Assembly (NCBI RefSeq): GCF_000346485.2 | Contig: NZ_KQ976354.1 | Location: 8,727,323-8,791,322, forward strand | From: Scytonema hofmannii PCC 7110 | GTDB taxonomy: Bacteria; Cyanobacteriota; Cyanobacteriia; Cyanobacteriales; Nostocaceae | Reading direction: 5' to 3' | DNA: 64,000 nt | Shown here: positions 43,683-52,500 of the stretch, piece by piece | Layout of the letters: every line of letters begins with the position of its first letter | Position numbering within the stretch: the stretch's first letter is position 1 | The notes under the pieces: model-generated | Told to the model about the DNA's origin: nothing | Seen by the model: the letters and a program-made list of their open reading frames with translations, nothing else | Databases searched by the model: none | Position numbers and translations under genes: made by a program

Positions 43683-44837
43683 GTTTTTGGAGTCAAAACT
43701 AATTTTTCCTTCTCGTTGTAACTTGCTTATCATTCGTGTAATTGTAACTCTGGTAGTGCAACAGGCGCTAGCAAGGTCTTCATGAGTCAGACGAAAACTT
43801 AGGCGAGTTCCCTGAGCAACTGGAGTACCTAATTCCTGTTGAAGAAAATGTAATAAATAGTACAAGCGTTCTTGCACGCGTCGGTGTCCAGAAATAGCTA
43901 AAAGAGATTCTGTCTGCTGTAACCGCTGATTGATTTTGGATGAAAGGATATGGTTCAGAGTCGGGTTCGCTTCTATTTCTGTCAAGTTAATATTATTTAA
44001 CTTGACATCTGACATAGCTGTTGCAGTGTAGATGTGCAGTTTGGTCATCCGAGAGCCAAAAACCATTCCTGACGTTAGCAATCCTACCAGTACTTCTCCA
44101 GCTGTTTCACAAAGCGTAGTTAGCTTCACCAAACCCTGACAAACATACCAAATTTCTTGGTTTGTAAGGGGGATAGTTTCTCCCTTAGAATATTGATGCT
44201 GAAGGCGATTTTGACTAAGGTCGCACTTATTGTTGATGAGCGTTAATTGGGCAGGATTGCGCTCTTTAATGTCGTGTACCAACCAGCGTAACGCTATTGG
44301 TTTACCCTGCTGATTGTAGACAACTCCCACCCTACAAGCGCCATCAAACAACTCGCCATTGCGCTTTTTAAAGCGCAGGGCTAACTCTGTTACCTTATCG
44401 GAATTGGATAGCTGTGTGAGTAAGCTGCGAAAGCTCTGACGCTCTTGTAGTGCCACATAATTATTTATTGGTTTGCCCACTAGATACTGTGGCAAGGCGT
44501 TGAGCAACTTAACAGTAGCACTGTTGGCTTCTTGAATTATGCCGATAGTATCAGTCAGTAAGTAAGCATCGGGCATAAACTCAAATAAATCCCGGTAGCG
44601 TTGACGTTCTAGTTCTACCAGATTGCGTGTATATATGAGTTCCTCATTCTGCTGGTACAGTTCTTCTGTAGCTAACTGTAATATTTGTGATGCGTTACCA
44701 AGTTCCACAAAAGTTTGCGGTAGCACATCTGGTATTAAAGGTTCGGCGTTTACACTTTGATACAAATCCGTTAAACGCCGATACATTTTCTGTGTCCGGT
44801 GAACAAATTTGTCTATTTTTACCTTATTTATGTCCAT
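43659..44837 (-). CDS. PAS-domain Crp-type transcription regulator
   Basis: Residues about 1-75 are helical. A PAS domain (YRDLFEFMPDAYLLTDTIGII, about 80-195) follows, then a cyclic-nucleotide-binding-like barrel without an evident cNMP phosphate cassette (about 225-330), and a Crp-type winged helix (FRLTHEDLASACCTTRVTITRMISKLQREGKI, about 345-385). It probably senses redox or a ligand through PAS and binds DNA. The last residues (MILKLS) come from fused Uma2-derived sequence, so the natural C-terminus has been replaced. Upstream on the same strand are a single-domain response regulator and a coiled-coil protein. Confidence 0.85.
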   Translation of the reverse strand: MDINKVKIDKFVHRTQKMYRRLTDLYQSVNAEPLIPDVLPQTFVELGNASQILQLATEELYQQNEELIYTRNLVELERQRYRDLFEFMPDAYLLTDTIGIIQEANSATVKLLNALPQYLVGKPINNYVALQERQSFRSLLTQLSNSDKVTELALRFKKRNGELFDGACRVGVVYNQQGKPIALRWLVHDIKERNPAQLTLINNKCDLSQNRLQHQYSKGETIPLTNQEIWYVCQGLVKLTTLCETAGEVLVGLLTSGMVFGSRMTKLHIYTATAMSDVKLNNINLTEIEANPTLNHILSSKINQRLQQTESLLAISGHRRVQERLYYLLHFLQQELGTPVAQGTRLSFRLTHEDLASACCTTRVTITRMISKLQREGKISFDSKNHMILKLS

Positions 44838-44953
44838 CTTAAGGTTAAATCCTGTTACCTGGTTGTATTGATATTGGTTGTATGGTTGCTAATTATTAGG
44901 GGCAATGGATTTGGGATAATACCTATGTTGTTTCGAGGGGCAGATTCTATCGT

Positions 44954-45421
44954 TTATTGATTTGACTTCAACTGTTCGTCCAGTAATTTTGCCACAACTG
45001 CAACTAGCTCCTCAGAGTCAAATGGCTTAATAATCAACATCTGAAACCCGGCATTGAAAGCTAGGCTACGATTTTCTGGAAACACACAACCTGTAATAGC
45101 AACGGCGGGAAGAAACCCACCAACCTCTGCTTCTTTGATTCTAATAGAGCGAATTAGCGAATAGCCATCCTTGTTTGGCATACTGATATCGCTGATTAGA
45201 ATGTCTGGTTTCCACTCTTCTATCACTTCAATAGCTTCATCGACTGAACTTGCCGTGTTCACCTGAGCCTGGTACTGTTTAAAAATAATCTCCAGAAAAT
45301 TCAGGTTATTTGCATCATCATCTACCACAAGTACACGCAAGCCATCAAAGACAGGAGAGGGAGAATTACTTTGTGGTATTTGGTAATTTTTAGGATGCGA
45401 GTTACAAAAACTATTTTGCAT
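44954..45421 (-). CDS. Single-domain response regulator
   Basis: A receiver domain of 155 residues: acidic pair in LRVLVVDDDANN, phospho-acceptor Asp in ILISDISMPNKDGYSL, Thr in VAITGC, Lys in LIIKPFDSEEL. The first 28 residues are a polar extension. There is no output domain, so it acts by protein contact or as a phosphate shuttle. It resembles the C-terminal receiver of the CheB-CheR kinase at 49501, suggesting origin from the same lineage. It lies between the PAS-Crp gene and a coiled-coil gene, all on the minus strand. Confidence 0.9.
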   Translation of the reverse strand: MQNSFCNSHPKNYQIPQSNSPSPVFDGLRVLVVDDDANNLNFLEIIFKQYQAQVNTASSVDEAIEVIEEWKPDILISDISMPNKDGYSLIRSIRIKEAEVGGFLPAVAITGCVFPENRSLAFNAGFQMLIIKPFDSEELVAVVAKLLDEQLKSNQ

Positions 45422-45504
45422 ATTAATTTTTACCTCATAGTTGGTGATTGCAATTACTGGGATGGCATTTTAGCGCTTGAAAAACTTTGCCTATTGCTAC
45501 TCAC

Positions 45505-45831
45505 TCACCAAGCCCTATAGATAGCAAGGAGTAATTCAAGTAGAACATCCTCGGTAGGTTTATCGCTTGCCAACAACTTTTTAGCTAATTCTATCGCCTC
45601 ATTAATAGTTAGCTGCTTTAAATTGAGTGCAGTGCATAATTCTTGATTTGAATAACTCAACTCTTGCTTTATCTCTTGCAGTTCGTAATTTTTGTTACGC
45701 ATTTCTAGCTTCCAGCCCTCTATTTGTTCCAGTAAAAACTCTACTGTCTCCTCAAGATCCTCAATTTTATCGGCGTCAATACCTCTCCATACTTGAAGAG
45801 CGCTCTCGGCATTACGTATTTGGTCAGGCAT
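45505..45831 (-). CDS. Coiled-coil protein, unknown function
   Basis: This 108-residue acidic protein has a long heptad-patterned helix (KIEDLEETVEFLLEQIEGWK, then LEMRNKNYELQEIKQELSYS) and a short C-terminal helical region (AIELAKKLLASDKPTEDVLLELL). No enzymatic motif is present. It is located with the receiver protein 84 bases downstream and may be an adaptor in this signalling cluster. The first gene of the minus-strand run. Confidence 0.6.
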   Translation of the reverse strand: MPDQIRNAESALQVWRGIDADKIEDLEETVEFLLEQIEGWKLEMRNKNYELQEIKQELSYSNQELCTALNLKQLTINEAIELAKKLLASDKPTEDVLLELLLAIYRAW

Positions 45832-46310
45832 ATTGAATCTCTAATTTCTAGTTCTTTGACTATGCTTAAAACTTTCAATCTTGTTAACAGTAAAAGCTCT
45901 AGGCTTACTCAGAAAATAGCCCTGTATCAGGGGATGGAGGTTTGAGAAGAAAGAATTTTTTAACATTTTTTTCGTGCCACTTGCGGGACGGGATTTTAAA
46001 CTCATGACTCATCATCCAGTCGTACAGATTACAGATGTGCTGAATTCTGAAAGGAGGCAGAGCGAAGCCGATTTCGCTCGTAAGTTCAGAGTTCTTCTAC
46101 AAATATAAAAAAATTAAGTGAAGATTTTGTGAATGAGTCAGTAGATAATATTAAGAAGGCGCTTAAAAAAGCGGCGCTCTTTCTGAAGTCAACTGCAATC
46201 AAACTGCGAGTCATGTAACAGACTTGACTCTTCAGTCTGGTTAATTATCTTCCTTTAGATAGGTGTTTCAACGAACGTGACGTGCATATCACAACGCTCG
46301 ATAGTTATTT
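45832..46310. other. Intergenic region between divergent signalling genes
   Basis: Should contain the promoters of the minus-strand coiled-coil gene and of the interrupted OmpR-type regulator. A short palindromic CTGAATTCTGAAAGG...TAAGTTCAGAGTT region lies near 46035-46095. No ORF or RNA recognised. Confidence 0.5.
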
Positions 46311-46463
46311 ATGAAAATTCTGCTAGTCGAGGATGATGAAGGGACTGCTGAAGTGTTGAAAAATATTCTTATATATCGCCATTATGTAGTCGATTTGGCG
46401 ATGGATGGTCAGACTGGAATGTCCCTAGTTGAAGCGTTTACTTATGACTTGATTTTATTAGAT
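46311..46463 (+). pseudogene. OmpR-Hpt response regulator, 5' part (split by IS1634)
   Basis: Codons 1-51 of a receiver domain (MKILLVEDDEGTAEVLKN... ending DLILLD). The last codon is the phospho-acceptor Asp51; the IS begins directly after it. The frame then runs into IS sequence for 21 codons. Joining base 46463 to 48557 restores LILLD-VMLPKLDG and a 361-residue protein. Confidence 0.92.
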
Positions 46464-48550
46464 CCCACATTCCGCACTTCAAAATGTAGTACAGAGAGTC
46501 ACATAATTCTTCTCAGATGCAGGTAAATAAAAATACACGAATTTTTTCAGTAGTTCGGCATTGAGTTGGCATGAAGAAATAAAGCAAAAGCAAAGTAGAA
46601 AATTGATTTCCAGCTTTTGATAAAACTAAATATACATTGATTAATTTCAAATGGGACAATCAGAAAAACTCAAAAATCTTTGATAGGTAAAAAATGTTCC
46701 CAATCTCAGATGCGAAAATTAAGAATATCGACCACTTAGGAATAGTAGCTGGGCTGATTGACGAAATAGGAATAGTTGAAATAATAAATTCTAAATTAGG
46801 AATAGACACCCGAGAGAAGATTTCAGCGGGAATATTGGTGAAAGCAATTTTAATCAATGGATTAGGATTTGTATCAAGACCTTTATATTTATTTAGCCAG
46901 TTTTTTGAAGATAAAGGAATCGAAATATTATTGGGTTCAGAGGTAAAAAAAGATTATATGAATGACGATAAACTGGGAAGAGTCATGGATAAATTATATA
47001 AATATGGATTGAATAATCTGTTTATAGAAATTGGATTATCAGTGATTAAAAAATTTCAGATAAATACAAAATATTCACATCTGGATGCGACATCATTTCA
47101 TCTACATGGAGAATATAAAAGTGGAGAAAATCAGGAAAAAGAAGAAGTAAGCAGAGAAAGACCAATAATTGTAACCAAAGGATATTCTCGTGACCATAGA
47201 CCAGATTTGAAACAATGTATTTTAGATTTAATTACGAGTAGTGATGGAGATATACCATTATTAATGAGAGCGGGAGATGGTAATGAAGCGGATAAAGCCG
47301 TATTTGGAAAAATTTTAGTAGAGTTTAAAAAGCAAATAGATTTTGAAAGTATTATGGTCTGCGATAGCGCATTATATAGTCAAGAAAATCTCCAATTAAT
47401 TGAACATCTAAAATGGATAAGTAGAGTACCGATGACAATTAAAAAAGCACAGGGATTAGTGAAGTTTGTAGAAATAGAAGAGATAAGTCCAGAAGAAAGA
47501 GATAAAAGAGCAGCCCTAAACTTAGAAGGATATAAATGGAAAGAAGAAATAGTAAATTATGGTGGAATTAAACAAATATGGCTAATAGTAGAAAGTCAAA
47601 ACAGAAAAATTAGTGATTTAGAAAAGCTAGAGAAAAAGCTAAAAAAAGAAAAAGAAAAAGTTGAAAAGCAGTTGAAAGCATTCAAAAAAGAAGATTTTGA
47701 AACACCGGAGCAAGCCAGATACAGACTAAAAGCCATTAATAAGAAATTGAAACTATTTGAAATTAAAGATGTTCAAATTTTTGAAAGTCAATCAAAAGAG
47801 AATCAGACTATTTATAAAATATCAGGAGTCATTCATGAAAAAATAGAAGAGATAGAAATCCAAAGAAAAGAAGCAGGAAGGTTTATTTTAGCAACTAATT
47901 TAGTAGACGAGAATAAGTTAGAGCCAGAAGAAATTCTGAGAAATTATAAAAATCAACAATCATGTGAACGAGGATTTAGATTTCTGAAAGACCCATTATT
48001 TTTTGTTGATAGTTTTTTTGTAGAAAATCCTGAAAGAATAGAGACGATGTTATTTTTAATGTCTCTGTGTTTATTAGTTTATAATCTCGGTCAAAGGCAA
48101 CTAAGAAACAGCTTAAAAAGAGTCAAGATGGGAATCAAAAATCAATTAGGAAAATTAACTTTTAGTCCTACATTAAGGTGGGTATTTCAATGTTTTCAAG
48201 GAATTCATATTTTAATTTTAAACGGTGTTAGTCAAATAGTTAATTTAACAGAAGAGCGTCATTTTATTTTGAATAATCTGCCATCATCTTGTCAAAAATA
48301 TTATTTGCTTTCTTAATTTAAGCAGTATATGGAGAGTGAATAAAAATTTCTCAGTTTCCGAGGAAATCATAATTATTCCTCCAATTTTTAGTGCTTAAAT
48401 AACCTGTTTTATCAGTTAAATATTTGATAATTGATAATTTTTCTTTATGCCACGGATTGGTTCAATATTCTTTTCTTAATTATCCTAATTGTTTGACTTT
48501 TACGTTGATTGTAGTTTTTTTGTACTTCAATTTGAAGTGCGGAATGTGGG
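46464..48550 (+). mobile_element. IS1634-family insertion sequence, complete
   Basis: Terminal inverted repeats begin CCCACATTCCGCACTTCAAA at both ends, with further matches to about 33 bp. The target duplication TTAGAT is at 46458-46463 and 48551-48556. It has one long transposase gene and is 2087 bp long. Ends and duplication are perfect, so the insertion is recent. Confidence 0.95.
46694..48316 (+). CDS. IS1634-family transposase
   Basis: This 540-residue DDE transposase has the DUF4277-like N-terminus (ISDAKIKNIDHLGIVAGLIDEIG). Catalytic acidic residues lie in YSHLDATSFHLHGEY, MVCDSALYSQENL and, for the Glu, RGFRFLKDPLFFVDSFFVENPERIETM. A Lys/Glu-rich coiled coil lies around 305-350. The frame is intact with an ATG start, so the element may be active. 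Base composition is markedly AT-rich compared with its neighbours, as expected for a transferred element. Confidence 0.95.
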   Translation: MFPISDAKIKNIDHLGIVAGLIDEIGIVEIINSKLGIDTREKISAGILVKAILINGLGFVSRPLYLFSQFFEDKGIEILLGSEVKKDYMNDDKLGRVMDKLYKYGLNNLFIEIGLSVIKKFQINTKYSHLDATSFHLHGEYKSGENQEKEEVSRERPIIVTKGYSRDHRPDLKQCILDLITSSDGDIPLLMRAGDGNEADKAVFGKILVEFKKQIDFESIMVCDSALYSQENLQLIEHLKWISRVPMTIKKAQGLVKFVEIEEISPEERDKRAALNLEGYKWKEEIVNYGGIKQIWLIVESQNRKISDLEKLEKKLKKEKEKVEKQLKAFKKEDFETPEQARYRLKAINKKLKLFEIKDVQIFESQSKENQTIYKISGVIHEKIEEIEIQRKEAGRFILATNLVDENKLEPEEILRNYKNQQSCERGFRFLKDPLFFVDSFFVENPERIETMLFLMSLCLLVYNLGQRQLRNSLKRVKMGIKNQLGKLTFSPTLRWVFQCFQGIHILILNGVSQIVNLTEERHFILNNLPSSCQKYYLLS

Positions 48551-48556
48551 TTAGAT

Positions 48557-49489
48557 GTTATGTTGCCAAAGCTGGATGGTCTAAAGTTTTGCAGACAGCT
48601 ACGCGATCGCGGGGATAGCATCCCAGTTATGCTGTTGACAGCTTTGGACAGTAGCACTAGCAAAGTCATTGGATTAGATGCAGGAGCTGATGATTATGTT
48701 GTCAAACCTTTTGATACCAATGAGTTATTGGCTCGGATACGTGCTCTGATACGTCGAGGAACTCCAGTTCTCTCCTCAGTCATACAGGCGGGAAATATCA
48801 GGCTTGACTCCAGTAGCTGTAGGGTGACTTGCGATGGACAACTTTTGCATTTGACTGCTAAGGAATATGCTATACTAGAACTGCTTTTGCGTAATAGCCA
48901 CCGGATATTTAGCCAAAAATACCTGCTCGATTATCTCTGGGCAGCTGAAGAGATCCGTTTCGAGAATACTGTTAGAGCACATATCAAGGGTTTACGGCAG
49001 AAACTTAAGAAAGCTGAGGCGGATGGATTGATTGAAACAGTTTACGGACTAGGGTATCGGTTCAAATTAGGAGAAGATGAAGTTAAGAATCAGGCAACGG
49101 CAACGGTTCACTCCCAAACTGTAGCAGACGATCCTCAGCCAGAAATCTCGTCGGCATTGGCTGCCATTTGGCAGCGATTTAAACCCAAGTACAGCGCTCA
49201 TGTCACGATCTTAGAACAAGCTATTACGAACCTGGTTGCGGGTACGCTAACTGAAGAACAGGGGCAACAAGCACAGCAAGAAGCGCACCTGCTGATTGGA
49301 TCGCTTGCGAGCTTTGGTTTTGCTAAAGCCTCGCGTTTGTGCCGCGAGATTGAACAAATTTTTCGGGCTGGAATCAAAGACAGTCTAGCTCAAGTTGAAC
49401 GACTTTCTCAACTTGTTGTAGCGTTGCGGCAAGAACTGGAACAAGCAGCTGCTATGGAACCACCTGCTCAGAAAAAGCGTTTATTCTGA
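48557..49489 (+). pseudogene. OmpR-Hpt response regulator, 3' part
   Basis: Continues the receiver (VMLPKLDGLKFC, Thr in LLTALDS, Lys in VVKPFDTNELL), then a winged-helix DNA-binding domain (about 75-170 of this part, LTAKEYAILELLLRNSHRIFS, VRAHIKGLRQKLKKA) and a C-terminal Hpt-like domain with His in EAHLLIGSLASFGF. An ATG at 48560 could start a 309-residue fragment lacking the first half of the receiver. Expression would need a promoter in the IS end. The Hpt tail suggests the intact protein took part in a phosphorelay, perhaps with the CheB-CheR kinase next door (convergent, 11 bases apart). Confidence 0.9.
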
Positions 49490-49500
49490 TGCGGAAACTG

Positions 49501-52500
49501 TTAATCAGGTGTTTGCTCCGGATTTCCCATCTGATTCACCCGAGCAAGTTCCGCAATCATTGATGCCAATTGATCGGGTTCAACTGGTTTAGCAATATGC
49601 CTTTGAAAACCTACAGCAAGAGACTTTCTTTGCTCTTCTTCCCTCACATATGCTGATAGGGCGATCGCCGGAATCTGTCCCCCTAACTCGGGATTAAGCG
49701 CTCTCACTTGACGGATGAGCGCATAGCCGTCTTCATTCGGCATGCCAATGTCTGACAACAGAACATCGTACTCAAGAGGATTCGCCCTCAGCCGCGCGAT
49801 CGCCTCTTTTGCCGAGGTAACCGCCATCACTTGCGCTCCGTACTCTTCCAGAATTGTCTTCAGTAACTCTAATAGACCCGCTTCGTCATCAACCACAAGT
49901 ATCTGCAAACCTAAGAGCGTTTGCATGGTATCCAATGGCACTTCTTGCCCTGCCCTCGATACCTGCAATAAATCAGTTGACACAGAAGTGTTTGTGTGCA
50001 TTCTTTGTAATGGTAGCCTCACTGTCATTGTTGTCCCTAACCCTTCACCCGGACTTTCTGCTTGGATCGTGCCACCATGTAGCTCTACCAAATGAAACAC
50101 AATTGAGAGACCGAGTCCGAGTCCACCATGGGCGCGAGTGGTGCTGCTATCTGCTTGACGGAAACGTTCGAAGACATGGGGTAGAAAGTCGGCGCTGATG
50201 CCCTGTCCCGTGTCAATGACTTGAATCTGAGCTGCGGAGCCAATACGCTCGAGTTTGACTGTAACTTGTCCCCCTGCTGGGGTGAACTTGATGGCGTTAG
50301 AGAGTAGATTCCAGAGCACCTGCTGCAAGCGCTCCGGATCGCCTGACACCCTATGGGTGTCAGGCGATCCGAGAACAGATTCTATTTGAATATTTTTAGC
50401 GTCAGCTGATGGACGGGCAATATGAATGGCTGCCGCAATCACAGGTACGAGATCGATCGGGGTGACATTAAGTTGGAGCTTGCCTGTAGTAATGCGTGAG
50501 ATGTTCAGGAGATCTTCAACCAGCTTAGCTTGTGACTTAGCGCTCTGCTCGATTATCTCCAGCGCCTGAGCGGTTTGTTCGGCGTCAAAGGAGCGGTTGC
50601 GGAGCAGCCCAACCCAGCCTAGTATGGAGTTGAGAGGATTCCGTAGTTCGTGAGAGACGATTGATAAGAACTCATCCTTAGTACGGTTGGCTGTCTCGGC
50701 TGCAGCGCGAGCCGACTGCTCATGAATCAGTAGCTGGTTACGCTGTTCCTCAAACAGCTGACTCTCAGTGATGTCATTTATGGTGAGGAGTATCATTTCA
50801 TTATTGTTTGCTCGCAGGACTTTACAGGCATTAAGCAGCATTGTCTTGCGTCCGATTTGCTCAAATGTATGCTCAACCTCAAAATTATCAATCTGGTTGT
50901 TTTGAGGAAGAACTTCTTCTAGCAGCGATCGCAACTTGGGAATGTCCCACTGACCATTCCCAAGTTCAAAGATACTACGATACTCTGTTTCGGCTTTGGA
51001 AACCAGGAAAATCTCATAGAAATACTGATTCGCTGTGACCACTCTTAAGTTCGCATCAAGCACTAAGAGAGGTTCCTGTATTGTCTCGACGATCGCTTCG
51101 GCGTAATCACGGGATTCTTTAAGCTGTTCGCTGCTGCTTTTTAGGGCGTCAATATCGACCAACACCATCACCGCGCCATCAATCTGATTTTCCAGGTTTT
51201 TGTAAGGGCGTATCCGTAGGTCATACCAATGACCCTCAGTGTCTTGAACCTCTTGTTCTTTAATGACTAGGGTGTCAATCACCTCTAAGATCGTTTGCTC
51301 TAAGTTAGGAACGTTAATATTGGGCTTAATATGATTGAGCGGTCGCCCCACATCAGTTGGGATCAAATTTAAGATTTTCTGAGCCATCGGTGTGAAACGT
51401 CGGATGGTGAGATCCTTTGCTAATATAATAATAGGAATATTGACACTGATGAGTAAATTGCGTATATCGCTGTTGACCTTATTTAATTCTTGAATCCGAC
51501 TCTGTAATTCGTCGTTAGTTGTGCTTAGTTCTTCATTAGTGGATTGAGTCTCTTCTTTGGCGGTTTCTAGTTCTTCATTTGTGCTTTGTATCTCTTCGTT
51601 GCTCGACAGGATCTCCTCATTAGCGGTCATGAGTTCTTGGTTAGTTGCCTCCTGCTCCCGAATAATCGATTGCAGATACTCTTTAGTAGCAGTAAGCTCC
51701 TGTTTATTGGCAGCAAGTTCTTGTTTTAGCTGGATAAGTTCCTGCTTTGTGGCTGTCTGCTTCCCCCTACTAGGCTTCACCCTACGGTCGTCATCAGCTG
51801 ACTGAGGAATAGCTGAAGCTTGAACGTCCTCAAACAAAACTAAAAAGTAGCGTTCTTGTGAAGGAGGAACCTGGAAAGGAATAACCTCAAAATTCAATTC
51901 CCTTAGTTGCTCTTTAGTTGTCAGTTGGATTCCTTCCTTTCTCACCGGGATATCTAAGCGTTTCGCCTGGTTGATCGCTGTGCGGAGATCTAATCGCAAG
52001 CTTGCTTGAGCCATTTTGAGCAAACTGAAACTTGGCTTTCCGGGTGCTGGTGCAAGGTAGGGACTGGTTTTTCCCCGAAATTGTAGGATTTCCAGAGCGC
52101 TGTTGATAATTACGCCCGGTGGGACATATTTATTCCAGACAATCCGGTCAGCTTCTTTCTCTAAATCAAGACCTTCGCCAACATCCGAGTCCCTAGCCTC
52201 ATCATTCACTTTCTGTGCTAAATAATTACTGGTAAAGAAGTCAAAATTTAGCCGAGAGGCTGTCAACTTTCGAGAATAAATTTTCTGCTTTTTGTCTATT
52301 AAGGTAAACAAATCTGAGTAGTCACCTGTACTCTCCGAGGTTCCGAGCAGGAGAAAGCCTGTTGGTTTGAGGCTGTAATGGAACAACGGTATCACCTTCT
52401 TTTGCAAAGCAGACCCCAAATAAATCAGTAGGTTCCGACAACTAATGAGATCCAGATGGGAAAAAGGTGGATCGCCGATCAGGTTTTGCTTAGCAAAGAC

